Shown one piece after another: positions 22,480 to 33,971 of a stretch of DNA of 64,000 nt. The position numbers were made by a program, and so were the translations under genes. The notes beneath the pieces were generated by a model. It ran no database searches and was not told where the DNA came from. It was given only the letters and a program-made list of their open reading frames with translations. Location of the stretch: NCBI GenBank assembly GCA_947311845.1, contig CAMZMU010000027.1, positions 47,830,968 to 47,894,967 on the forward strand, in the 5' to 3' direction. Source of the stretch: Poa pratensis. Taxonomy: Eukaryota > Streptophyta > Magnoliopsida > Poales > Poaceae. How positions within the stretch are numbered: the first letter of the stretch is position 1; the number at the start of each line of letters is the position of its first letter.

Positions 22480-22733
22480 CACACTTTATGATGCTAACCA
22501 CTATGAGATGACAGTTGTAAGAGTATATCACTTTGCTTTTCACTGCTTAATTATGTAAAAACTATATAAATTGATCTCTGTCATTAGAATCTATTGCCTT
22601 GCCTTGCACAGATCTGTCCTATGAAACACTTGGACTATTACTTACAAGCATGACTTATGTTTTAGAGTGGTAATCACTATTGGATGGCAGTTGTAACAGT
22701 ATCTTCACTTGCATTGCTTCTGTAAGAACTAGA
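22480..22733 (+). repeat. Degenerate tandem intron repeat, interrupted by the solo LTR
   Basis: Two related units begin CACTATGAGATGACAGTTGT (~22499) and CACTATTGGATGGCAGTTGT (~22676). The second unit is broken at 22733 by the LTR and resumes at 28235 with TAAATTGATCTTTATCATT, matching TAAATTGATCTCTGTCATT of the first. The array leads into the GrpE exon. Confidence 0.7.
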
Positions 22734-25700
22734 TGTGAGGACCCCGGATTAATTATCCGAGATACTCGTTATGTTTCCTGCAACAGTCCCATGATCAGTG
22801 TGCTGTTGCACATAACTTGAGTTGGTATCACAGAACACCCACAAATACCGAATAATTATACTTACGTGCTTGAAGTGATCAGCTTCAATAAGGTACTTGC
22901 AGCGGAATCACCAAATCAACGTGGAGCCCAAGTCATTCGCCTTTACCCTACAGGCAGCTGACTGGGAAGCGCCCTAGTTCGCAAAGACGTCAGTGAACTC
23001 CTCCTCGTCGAACTGCTCTCTCTGGAATCTGGCTAAGACAATAGCCAGGGACGAAACCAATATGAGTACATTTGATTGTACTCGCAAACTACCCCAACAG
23101 GAACATGCACTAGTTTTAAATTTTCAAAGACTTTTATTTTTAGGAAAAACCTCACTGAATCTCTATTTAAAAGAAGAAGAGTAGATTTTTAATCCTGTTG
23201 AAGACAAAACATTTTGGAAAGTAGTTTTCTCACTAACTTTGTTGAAAAAGGTAAGAAGTATTTTTAAATCTTTTTCCCGAAAATATACCTTCGTTTAAAA
23301 AGGTAAGAAAATTTCTTTTAAAACTTTTTCCTCGAAAACCTCTTCTTGCCCTGATACCAAGCACGACGCTACCTCGAACCAACTCATTGGTACAGGTACG
23401 AAATACCCATTCCACTTCAACTTCCGTTCAAAACTCAACACTTTTATCAAAACTTGCACATAAGACCCAGCAATTCGTTCCAACTGTCCATATCCGAGGA
23501 CTCGGCTATTCGAATAGTTTTACCCTCTGCAGAGGTAGTACGCTTTTCCCACACCCATCCGGTCACTCATCGTGTCAGCCACGTCCCGCCATACCAGAGG
23601 TATGCGAAGTTGAGTTCCCGGCCATAGCCTGTCCTTTGCTCATGCTAGTATAGGACCCTGCCGCTACGACACTTTCCACCGACACTCAAATCCTCAGAAA
23701 CTAAGTGTGGGGACTCGTAGTTCTGCCCGGCGGACCCAAGGGAGCCCTTCAATCCTCTTCCTCCGACACGCTCATACCGGCTTCCGGTAGACTACAATGA
23801 AGAGGACCCAGGTCAGGGGGTAGGTCCTCAGACCATCCCCTCATGGAACGAGGTCATCCTCGTTATTGAGGCATCCAGTACTAACACGAGCAAATTATAT
23901 GGCTACGCCCTTTTTCCATATGGGGGTAAATGTGGTCGCACAGGTTATTGGTTGTTCAGTAAGTACCAGGACACAATGTGCATTTTTCAGAAACAACAAC
24001 TTTTCCGTTTCACCACCGATATATCGGCATGCCATAAATCATCCAAGGGTTTCCAAAAGGAGTTTTGAATAAACAAAGTTTTTCCCATCCTATAGTTTTA
24101 TTTAAACAAGCCGATATTCCTACATAGAGTGGCAAAATAGTTTTTCATAAACTTTTGAAAAGGTTTTCACAATCATTTCCAATTTTCATAGCAAAAATAC
24201 TTTTAACCAAAACTTGGGTGGTTCGTAATCCCACCAAAAAGGATTTTCAAAGAAGGCTTTGGAGTAAAACAAATTCATTTCGAAAACACTGTATACCACT
24301 GACACCTCTGTATCGGGTGCCTTAATAATATACTTGTATTTTGGAAAAAAGGTTTTTCAAAATCATAGCTTTCGTGGTAAACACCACATAAATTATTTAT
24401 GCTATTTATAGTAAAACAGGTAAATCAAATTAGATGTATCTAGGTGCAAGCTCAGTGAAGTAGCTTGCCTGGCTTCAGCATAACGTCCTTGGTCTTCTTC
24501 TCACTGATTAAAGAATTAAACTCCGATGCTCCTCCAATAAATCCTCTCCACGGACTACTCCGGTATCGGTATTATCTAGCGTCGCAACAGGGAATAACAA
24601 CATTCAATAAACCAAACAAAGCCACAAGTGTTGCACAAACAATTAATAACCACAAGCATCAACTAATTATTCAAGCAACCAATTAGGGTCTACACTCGTA
24701 AGGGTCTTTTACAACTCAGGGGTCTAACACTTCGACACAAGCTAGGCCAAGCAATAGGTAGCAAAAGGGATGACATGCTACAACATCAGCAGCTAGGAAA
24801 TGCTACTGATATTTCAACATCAATTTTGAAATTCATGCACACAAACGATTCTATTAGCACACAACTCCTGAGAGTTAGGAATTCCTAGGAAATACCCATA
24901 CTAGGGATATTGTTCCCCAATAAAATCTAGCAACACTAGTTTCTTCCTAGCAAGTGATCCAACCAGTAGCAAGATGGCATGCTACTGATGATCTAGCAAG
25001 GCTAACTAAAATCTCAACACACTAAAGAACTTCTACTAGAATAAATCCTATTAACTAGGAGCATCTATACAAACCCTACCCTAGTACTATTAACACATGC
25101 AATACTAACTTTTTCCAAAGTGCTAAGACACAGAGCTAACACACTCCTAATAACTAGTATCACACTTATACATGCTAGAAAATATAAAAGGGACACTAGC
25201 ACACCCTATATAGTTGGATAAAACTATAAACAATAAAGGACAGAAATGCATACCACCTAGTTAATTACACCTAAAATAATCTATAGCTCTAAAAATCACA
25301 CCAAGCTAGGATTAGGTACTCCTAATCATACAGAAGCTCACACAAGTGGATTCACTCCAAAAATCATCACCAAATAATTTACAAAAAACCCTAAATGGCT
25401 CTCTGGTCAAATACCAAAGTGGGTGCCATTTTGTTTAGGAAGGTCATTTGCAGGAGAGGCCAATTTCTACTGCTAGGTATCACTCAGATCTTTCCAAAAC
25501 AGTTGAGTGTGCATCAATAGCTATCATAGATAAATAGCTATTGAGTTTTTGGTGAAAAGCAGCAGTTCTGGCTCACATTTAATTTCTCAAAAACTATTTA
25601 TCCAAAAGTGTTTCTACCACTTGGATCTGGCTAGGAATAGGCTAAGGTACCTCCCTAATTTTTGGTTTGGTCAACAAGGCACTCAAACTAATTTAAAACG

Positions 25701-28229
25701 ATTTAAACTAGGAGTCCAGAAACAGTTGTAGCAGCAAAAGAATATTCAACCTGAAAAAAAAAGAGGGATGGGCTGGATCTGCCGGATTTGGGCCGGCCGT
25801 GCGGAGGGAAATCCAGCTCGCGGCCCACGAGCATGAACGAAGCGGTACGGGCCGCTTCCTTCTTCCTCAACGTGAGCAGAGCGTGGACGCGGCGCTGCCG
25901 GAGCGCGGCGAGGATGGTTACGGCGGCTCCGACGACCTGAGAAGGAATTGCGATGTCTGAGAGAGAGAACACAGCAAGGGGAGCACGTGTGCACGAAAAT
26001 GGCGAAGGAAAGTGGCCTGTACCCACCGCGAGCTTGCTCGCACGTCCGCGGCCGGAGAAGAAGATGATCGAGACGGCGACGGCGATCCCGGTGTCCCTCA
26101 GCGATTCCTTGCGCAGAGAGGGGAAGTGGGGCACGGCGAAGGTACTGGCAGGCTTGGATTGGAACGGGGAGGTCTGAATCATCGGCGATGCGCGTAGGCG
26201 GCGGCGGCCGTGGTTTGTGTTCGTGGGAGAAAAATCAGAGGGAGGGAGTGGGGGAATGAGTGAGGGAGTGAGGAGGGCGTGGCGTACTACTTATCGTCTC
26301 ACGGATCCGCGCAGAGGAGAGGGGTCCAGCGATGTCGACATTGCGCGGGGAGCGCACGGCGTCGACGGTGTGCGCCACACGGCGTCCGTGCCGTGTCGCG
26401 TTGCTGCAGCAGGGGTGATGGGGGACAAGGGAGAGCAGAGGGGGGGGGTGGCGTGGAGTGGCCTGATCTTCTCCAGGGCGAGGTCTGCGTCAGGGGGAGG
26501 CAGGGAGAGCACGGCGACGAGGTGAACACGGCGACGCGGGCACGGCAGCATGCGGGAGGAGCCACTGCTGTCCCCGGTGCGAAGCTGATGTGAGGGGAGA
26601 GGGCAGAGGAGCCAGAGGCCAGCTGGGCGAGGGAGAGGTGCACGGCGAGCGGCGACCACGGCATCGCCGGCGTGGGGAGCACGGCGCCGTGCCGGCCAGC
26701 GTGCGGCCACAGAGGTCAACGGAATTTTTGCACAACGCCCCCTGAACCTTTCTCTCTTCTCACGGATAGGTCCTCGTCTAAAAGAAAACCTTTATTTCTA
26801 TTTTGAAACCAGTAGGGTTTCCAGAATTCTATTGAGGGGTTTAAACGTTTTACAAAAATCAGAGAAAATTCATGTAGCCTCCCCTACATATGAGGAAGCT
26901 CCACAAAAATTGGTTTTACAAAATAAAATGTTTTGCTCCATTTTTGTTCATAGGGTTTAAATAAACTATTTTTGGAAATTAAAGATTTGAGACTCCTTTA
27001 ATATTTAAAACCAGAGATAAAATAGTTTGTAGAACCTTTGGAGCTTTCTTGACAAATAAGGTAGCTTCAAAATACTTTATCTTTTCATAAATAAAACATT
27101 TGTTTTGGAGGAAAATAGAGGAATTGGGAGGGAAATTATTTATGAAGATCATTTTAACTTATGACCTTCATTTCTTTTTAATAAAAGAAAGGAGGGATTT
27201 GTTTTAAAATCAACAAGTAGGTTACTAGAGGAGGGAGTGATGTGAAATGGAGTTATCATTTCATCCCCTTCTCTAGGATTTTGATAAAGAAAGTATAGTT
27301 GTTTTAATAAAATAGAGGAATAGATAAAGAGGGAGTTTTATTGAGATCCTCTCTCTAAATTTTTGAAATTAACTTGGGGGCATAACTTTAGAGGGTTTCT
27401 CCTCTTCAAGTCACACTCCAAGTTTGGGTGCCAAGGGTGTCCTAAAGTAGTAACAACTCCACTGAGGAATTATCCTCACAAGAACCTCACACACAACAGC
27501 AAAAATCACCCCAATGGCAACAGCACCAAAATACCAACCAACACAACACTATCCACAACACAACAATATTCACAATTCAAACAAGCCTCACACTTCAAAC
27601 TACAAGAATAAGTCACACACCTTTTTCCATAACTAACAATGCTTATTTTATAAAAGTGGTCACACCCAATTATGACAAGATGTTGTTTAAGGGATTTATC
27701 AACCCATAACTTAATAGTTCTCAAAATGGTTTGAAAGGGGAATTATGTGAGGTAATATATTCCCCACTAGTATTTCTTTTAAAAAGGAGTTGAAACTTAG
27801 GAGTTTTAAAAATAAGAATTTTATAAATGCCAAAGTGGAAGAGAGGACAGGAGATCACAGATGGTTCCCCATATTTTATAAACATGAAACTTTTGAAAAT
27901 ACTTTCACTGTCTCAATTTAAAGAGTATTGTGTTTGTTGCTAAAACCAAATCATTTGTTGAAATAAACTTTTGGCCAACATAAGAATGGAAAAGACATAT
28001 GGAATAAATTCTTGTCATAACATGGTCACCAGTGTTGTAAATAAATTTTTACCTAGGTGGATGTCTTGAGTTGACATCTACTAGTCCAACAATCACAAAC
28101 AACAAGTTACATAAGACCAACAGAACAAATTAAAGGAAAACACAATCACTTGTGAAATAATTCAAAAAGTTTTTGTTGGTTCTGAAATTTGGGTCTGGTT
28201 TACCCTTGTTATAAATTTGGGATGTTACA
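22734..28229 (-). mobile_element. 5.5 kb solo LTR of a Gypsy-type retrotransposon
   Basis: On the minus strand it starts TGTAACATCCCAAATTTATA and ends ATCCGGGGTCCTCACA, so it has TG...CA ends. It is bordered by a 5-bp target duplication, CTAGA (22729-22733 and 28230-28234). Neither terminus recurs inside the 5496 bp, and no gag, protease, reverse transcriptase or integrase is visible, so it is one LTR left by recombination rather than a full element. On the minus strand, 26735-25740 is GC-rich and may be the promoter/leader region. Short frames within it, such as 26182-25703 minus, are not recognised. The length is unusually large for an LTR but known for some Triticeae elements. Family not named. 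Confidence 0.85.
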
Positions 28230-28262
28230 CTAGATAAATTGATCTTTATCATTATTCATTAG

Positions 28263-28487
28263 AATCTATTGCCTTGCACAAATTTGTTTATGAGACACTT
28301 GAATTATTACTTACATGTATGAGTTCTCTTTATGTCATAGAAGGATTCAGAAACCGAAGTTACCGGCGACCGTTAAAATCTATTGCCTTGCACAAATTTG
28401 TTTATGAGACACTTGAATTATTACTTACATGCATGAGTTCTCTTTATGTCACAGGAGGATTCAGAAACCGAAGTTACCGGCGACCGT
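28263..28487 (+). repeat. 111-bp tandem duplication spanning an intron/exon junction
   Basis: AATCTATTGCCTTGCACAAA through GGTTACCGGCGACCGT-like sequence occurs at 28263-28373 and 28377-28487, with three or so differences. Each copy contains intron end, acceptor (TCATAG or TCACAG) and the first codons of the GrpE exon (GAAACCGAAG). The exon start is therefore duplicated. Confidence 0.9.
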
Positions 28488-28808
28488 GTTGGTGATGATG
28501 TTCGTGTGGGCACAGAAGAAACTTCCCCTGTCCTTTTCACGGCATTGCGATCATTCAAAGAAGCTTTGTCTGACGATGACAACGCAAAGTTCACAGAGAT
28601 GGATGCCTTCTTACTTGACGATGAGCTTAACTCTCTTCGGAACAAAATCAGTACTTTAGATGCAGGATTAGCAGCTGTGGCAGACCGTGTCTTCAGAATA
28701 GGTGCTCACTCCTACATCAGAAAGAAAAGGATGAAAAAGCTGGTGGCGAATATGCAAGGGGATCAGGGGATGTTGCGGAGAGTCAGTTCCTATTTCTTCG
28801 CCGGTTGA
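28455..28808 (+). pseudogene. Chloroplast-type GrpE co-chaperone exon, truncated
   Basis: After the acceptor TCACAG the frame reads EDSETEVTGDRVGDD, then VLFTALRSFKEALSDDDNAK, FLLDDELNSLRNKISTLDAG and AAVADRVFRIGAHSYIRKKR, and finishes MQGDQGMLRRVSSYFFAG with TGA at 28806-28808. Plant organellar GrpE proteins, nucleotide-exchange factors for Hsp70, have ALxSxKEAL...EIEAFLLSIEDEKNSL...RIxADFDNYRKRxEKE...NVQGE at this place. The coiled-coil dimerisation helix is thus recognisable, but RIGADFDNYRKR has decayed to RIGAHSYIRKKR and the match stops after the QGE-like residues. The head domain that contacts Hsp70 (~100 residues) is missing. It is a gene fragment, presumably non-functional. Family identification is from memory and fairly secure. 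Confidence 0.65.
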
Positions 28809-30281
28809 TCTTGTTGTGGTGTCTTTCTTCTCACGAGTTATGCTTATGTCGAAACGCTGCATGGCTACTTTAGTTTTTGGATGGCGTGAATGCAATAAGT
28901 GCTAGTTCACTACTTCTGGTGAGCGTAACCGATCAGTACCTATGTTTAGGTTGTGTACATGTTGAGACTTGAGATTGGCCATTTAGTACCACCATGAATA
29001 TAGATTGCTAAAAGGCTTACATTGTGGTAGTAGAGGCTATTCGTCTTTGCTCTTATCGATTTATGCTCGAGTAACCGTCTAATTTTGATATATGTATTAA
29101 TCTACTGCTGGTTCGTTTTACAATTGTTACGCTGGTGCTCGAGATGCTGGCAGTTCTTATGGAAGGAAAGTATCGGTGACTATAGGCGATGACTACATAT
29201 AGGAAGCAATGCAAGAGGAGTGGGGTTAAGCAACAGCAGCTTCATCAGCTGGATTCTTGATCCCATCAGGTACGGATTCCACAAGGCTGTTCTCTGCACG
29301 CATGCTTGCCATGCTCAAGCTTGGCACGTCCTAGACTCCTAGTTCACCTCTGACCTGCCTTAATCACAAAACTCGCCTTGTATTCATGATTCATGAAAGC
29401 AAGTTTGTCTTGCACGTGAGGAGAAAGGTCACGCGATTTTGAAACTCGAGAACTAAAGAGAGAAAATAGTTACTCGCCGGCTTTAAAACTTTGGAAATCG
29501 ACGGAGCTTTTCTTCACTAGCTAACAGAGCAAAAGCCATTCAGGCATGGTTCAACGTCAATGAACTTTCCGGTTAATTTTATGTTGCTATTGAGGTGCAG
29601 AGGCGGGAGGCAAAATGGTCGATTAGGGAATGGTCTCATCATTTGTGTTCTTTGACACTGTTTTTGTTAGCGATGAATTCAAGCATCCACTTTATTATAC
29701 ATATAGTTCACCTGTAGAGTGATTTTTTATGCCAATTTTTGGCACACTTGTAATTCCCAATTTCTCACACACGCCCACACTTTGGTTGCTAGTAACAGTT
29801 ACCCAATTTAAGCCTGACAAAATGTGGCTAGAAATCAAATTGCCCCGAAAACTCTTGAGTAAAGTGATGGCCCATGGCGCTACCGAGGCCGAATCGGCCT
29901 TTGATCCCGTTCCCCAATAATGGTCAAGCAAATTATCGTCTATCCATTTTCTTACTAGGCCAGCCAACAAGGCTAGGTGGGAAGAACCTTATTGTATTTT
30001 CAGAGAGCCGACACCGGCTCGCCTCTCTGAGCAGGACACAAACCCTAATAACAATATAAAAATTCATCAAAAAACGAAGCCCTCCCGCCGCCAACTTTCG
30101 TGGAGGAGGCGGTCATTCCAACTTTCATGGCGGGGCTCGATCACATCCACAATACATACTTGAAATTTTCATATTTTCTTTTCTGAACCAACACGCATGT
30201 CTTCTTCTTACGAGAATTTGCATGCACTTTCATCTTTGTTGTCAAAATTTCACATGAGTTTGATGTGAAAGTCATGTTCGT
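28809..30281. other. Intergenic sequence between the GrpE fragment and block B
   Basis: 28809-29110 looks like the 3' side of the GrpE fragment. The remainder contains no recognised gene. A 91-codon minus-strand frame (29970-29695) has no identifiable domain. TGCCAATTTTTGGCA at 29730-29744 is a perfect short palindrome. Confidence 0.5.
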
Positions 30282-30360
30282 GGACCGTGGGCCTGCGTCG
30301 TCTGTAGTTGGCTTCCTTCCCCACACACCTCTCCTTTCCTTTTTTCCCCATTATATGTAT

Positions 30361-30367
30361 TATAAAA

Positions 30368-30368
<1 letters not shown>
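30361..30368 (+). promoter_or_regulatory. TATA box of copy 3
   Basis: TATAAAAA stands just before the CT-rich 5' UTR exon, the right distance for a start site near 30390-30400. Copy 1 has AATAAAAA at the same place (near 4418), so the two promoters differ in their core element. Confidence 0.65.

Positions 30369-30370
<2 letters not shown>

Positions 30371-30404
<34 letters not shown>
30371..30404 (+). repeat. (CT)17 microsatellite in the 5' UTR region of copy 3
   Basis: Seventeen CT units where copy 1 has only a short interrupted CT run (4428-4443). The repeat has expanded, or copy 1's has contracted, since the duplication. Confidence 0.95.
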
Positions 30405-30407
<3 letters not shown>

Positions 30408-33400
30408 CTTCGACGGTTCTCCTTCCCCCGCCGCCGCCGCCGTCGCATCGCCGCCCGACTCGAGCGCAGCGGACGGAGATCTTCCTCCTCTCGGTAAGCC
30501 CTAGTCTGCTCCCTCTCCCTTTTATCTTCTTAGTCCGCGCCGTGAGTCCTCCTCCTTCCCCGAGCAATCCGACGCCAAAACCCTACCCGCCTCATCTAGC
30601 TCCGAGTCCGATGGCGGGAGAGACGGTGTTCTTGAGAGACCTGCTGCTCTAGTGTTGGATAGCGAGATGCATCCGCTCCTCCCCTGCTCTAGTGTTTGCT
30701 GCGATGCCTCGACCCCCCTCCCCTTCTTTGGTTCTGATGCCTGTGTTCCTCACGGTAGTTGTTTTTTGATGCCATTGTAGTTGGTCCACCACTGTTAGAT
30801 TTTTTTATAATGATGGATGTAACCGATTTCCACCCTCGGATCTACTGCCTTGCAATTGTTCGCATATGCATTGGGTGAATCCTACTGTCAGTGTCAGGTA
30901 GGTAGGATCCTCATGGAATTTGTTGCTAGCCTCATAACAAGATAAACACCAAAGATTGTCCAAAATCGTTATATGCAAAGTTAAACATCAACATCTATAG
31001 GGCTACATATTCTGTTTTCCGATTAAGAACGATATGCCTTGTAGGGTAGCAACTCTAAAGGGTGCTCTAGCTAGCTGACTAACATGAAAAATCAAATCTT
31101 CCATTAGCAACTAATTGGCATATCAATTACTGACTGTCACAGAGATGCCTATGCAGAATCATTTACTAACATGAAAATTAAATCCTTAAGACAGCCTGCC
31201 AGCAGAATGCCCCCGAAGAAGCGCCCTGCAGCTCCCAACCCGGAAGACCATGTCGAGGAAGCTGCTCCTGCTGTCTCTACCTCTGGCACGGAAGATAGCA
31301 TGCATGGTGAGTTTTACCGACTGCTGCTCGCATTGTGCACGATGCATAAGCATGTTCTGTGTTGGGTGGTTGAGTGGCTTGTGTGTTTGATGGGCTTGGC
31401 AGATTCCGAGAAGGAAGAGGAGGAAGTTGGCGACAGCAGCAGCGAAGACGACGGTGGCAGCCATTCGTCTGACGGTGCCGACATGGACGAGTAAGTGATC
31501 AGAGTTCTTTTCTTAGACAGTTTTCTATCTAGTATGCGTGGCTCATGCAGTTAATACTAGCTGCTAGGTGCAACTCAGCCCCTCGGTTGCTGTTAGGATC
31601 AGTGCAATATCCATATCCAGAAAAGCATTTTGTTCACTGGATAAACTCTATCATCAGATTCTGGAACACATAATTTCTCAGCTTAGACCCCTCGACTGGC
31701 TAATTGAATCAAATCGACTCTCTTCTTCGGCCTGTCAAATATGAGTTTCCAGTCTTCAAGTACTCCTCAGGTGCTAATAGTCCCATTATGAACGCCTGAA
31801 CGCTATATTGCAGCTACATATTTCTTTGAAAAAGTAACTAAAGTATCACAGAACACTGGTAACTGTTCTATAAAGTTTTAATCATAATCAGTAATTGATA
31901 TGCCAATCGGTAATGGAAGATTTGTTTTCATGTTAGTCAATGCTAATAATTTGGTAATTTTTTGGCCATGAACTAGTTTCATCTTTTCTGTTCACAGTGA
32001 AAAATATTTGTCAGAGCAACAAGCAATAGTTGGTCGAATGGATTAAAACCAGAGATGGTTTCTACATGTGTGCTTTCTGCTTCTTATCCTTTTTTTTTTG
32101 TTTTATCTGTCGATTTCTTAGAAAAAGAACATATGAACAACCCCTTCCATCGAATAGTGCATATATTGAACGTGTTAATATTTAAAAGCTTCCAAATCTG
32201 CACACAGAGCTAGTTGGTGTCTTCGCCATGAACGTTCTCCGCCAGCTATATTGGCCATGCATATTCGTTAAAGTGTGGGATTAGTGAGTTGTCTTCATTT
32301 GTAGGACCTTTTGTTTTTATATATGGAGGATAATCAACAAAATAGCTTTTCTCCTTTGATTTGGTTAGTCGCATGTAAACTTGCCTGATATTCATCATCA
32401 TATTTTGAATACAATTGTGACGAGAGGGAATAGAGGTGTAGGGGTATGCAATGATTGACAAGGAGGAAAGTGTGAGAAACTTGATGTTTGTCCTGACATG
32501 ATAGGTAGCAAAGCTTGCTGAAGGTGAGGCATCATACTTGGAGAAGAATCTTGTTTGCCACTGCCGCAAGAATCAAATGGTGCGGCTTCGTTACCACACA
32601 GTAGGACATGTGTTGTAGTTGCTGCATGTCCTATATGATTGTCCATACTAAGATGCCACCACCCCTAGTGGTGATTGGGAACATCGTAGAGATCTGCTGG
32701 GCACGCACATGACATCGGAGTGGGACGAAATGGTGGAAGAGCGAACCATTAGCATAATGGAACTGCGAGACTGATGGGGAATGATGGGGGACTGGAGGGT
32801 GATGATGCAGTTGTAGTGGAGTGAGTTTTGGGCAGAGAGAAGTGAGGATAGAGATTGTGTTCTCCCTGAGGAAGTTGAAGATGGAGATGCCTAGGGGGAG
32901 CAAGACAACACCATGGTGGCTGTATAGGGGGAGAGTAGAGAAAGATGGTGACGTTTGTTGCTACACGGTTAAAAACACTTGACAAATGTGTTATCAGAAT
33001 AGAAGTATCACTTGTTGAATACTTATAACTAGTCTCTTCAATACATAGAACTGAGTGATACCATGTACTCCTACAATTTTATGGTTGCTCAAGTCTTGAA
33101 CTTTGCATGCTAGACTTAGTGAGGCCAAGCTTTGTATAAACAAGTTATTTACAGAGTAGATTTCTCTTCTTGCTTGAATTGTTTTTTATTTAGGCTCTTT
33201 CTTGTACTGCCTGCTGGAATTGTTGACGCTTTTGTGTATTGTTCAACAGCCTAAATATTGTCTAACAATTGGTGATTTTTGGTTTGCTAGCCCATCCAAA
33301 GTGCACATCTTTGTCAAGAATCCCGCCGGCAGGAAAATCTGTCTCAGGGGGGTCAACTTGTCAGACACTCTTTACACCATCAAGGCAAAGATTCAGGAGC

Positions 33401-33971
33401 GGTACAGCCTCGTATTTGACGGGGTGCAGCTGGAAGACAACCGTACATTGGGGGATTACGGCATCCAGCATGATTCCACACTTGACCTCCAAGAAAAGAT
33501 GCAAATCTTTGTGATGGAGACGCTAGAAGGCAGGACCATCCTGTTGAGGTCGACAGCCTAGACACCATTGACAACGTGAAGGCCAAGATCGAAGACATTG
33601 AGGGCTTTCCCAAGGTCCAACAGTGCCTCATCTTTGCCAACAAGCAGCTGGAGGACGGCAAGCACACCTTGGCTGACCACAACATTTGTAAAGGGTCCAC
33701 TCTTCTCCTCATCCTCCTCCCGTGCAGTTCAACTGTTGTGATGCCAATATTCCTGAAGACGCGGACAGGGAAGACCATCGCCCTTGAGGTTGGGCGCTCG
33801 GACACTGTTGACAGTGTAAAGGTGAAGATCTACGAGCAGGAAGGCATTCCCCCTAAACAGCAGCGCCTCATCTTTGCTGGCAAACAGCTGGAGGACGGCC
33901 GCACCCTGGCGGACTACAACATTCAGAGCAAGGATACCCTTCATTTGGTGTTGCGCCTTTGTGGTTGCTGA
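30395..33971 (+). pseudogene. Acidic N-terminus plus triple ubiquitin-like gene, copy 3 (one frameshift)
   Basis: The noncoding exon ends at 30493 (TCTCG|GTAAGC). Exon 2 is 31207-31306 (MPPKKRPAAPNPEDHVEEAA...), ending ATG|GTGAGT. Exon 3 is 31403-31490 (SEKEEEEVGDSSSEDDGG...), with donor GTAAGT at 31491. It is strongly acidic and ends in phase 2. The ubiquitin-like exon starts at 33291 after TTTGCTAG and needs exactly that phase, giving a join [12 protein letters not shown]. Domains start near 33301 ([12 protein letters not shown]), 33499 ([12 protein letters not shown]) and 33742 ([12 protein letters not shown]). The C-terminus is LRLCGC, TGA 33969-33971. Domain 3 keeps [17 protein letters not shown]. 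One C is missing at 33540-33541 relative to copy 1, causing a stop (TAG) in domain 2. An alternative exon at 31998-32046 would instead end the acidic protein at 78 residues. The tandem ubiquitin-like fold is certain; the splice model is inferred from phase and site quality. Confidence 0.65.

Noticed and set aside
25703..26720. Long frames on both strands in a GC-rich zone
   Set aside because: They lie inside the solo LTR and overlap each other; probably leader or promoter sequence of the LTR, with no recognisable protein.
29730..29744. Palindrome TGCCAATTTTTGGCA as a possible terminator or transposon end
   Set aside because: An isolated short palindrome without partner, tail or gene context.
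31998..32046. Third acidic exon giving a 78-residue stand-alone protein in copy 3
   Set aside because: Possible, but in copy 1 the matching sequence is one base shorter and changes frame. The in-phase join to the ubiquitin-like exon explains more. Kept only as an alternative.
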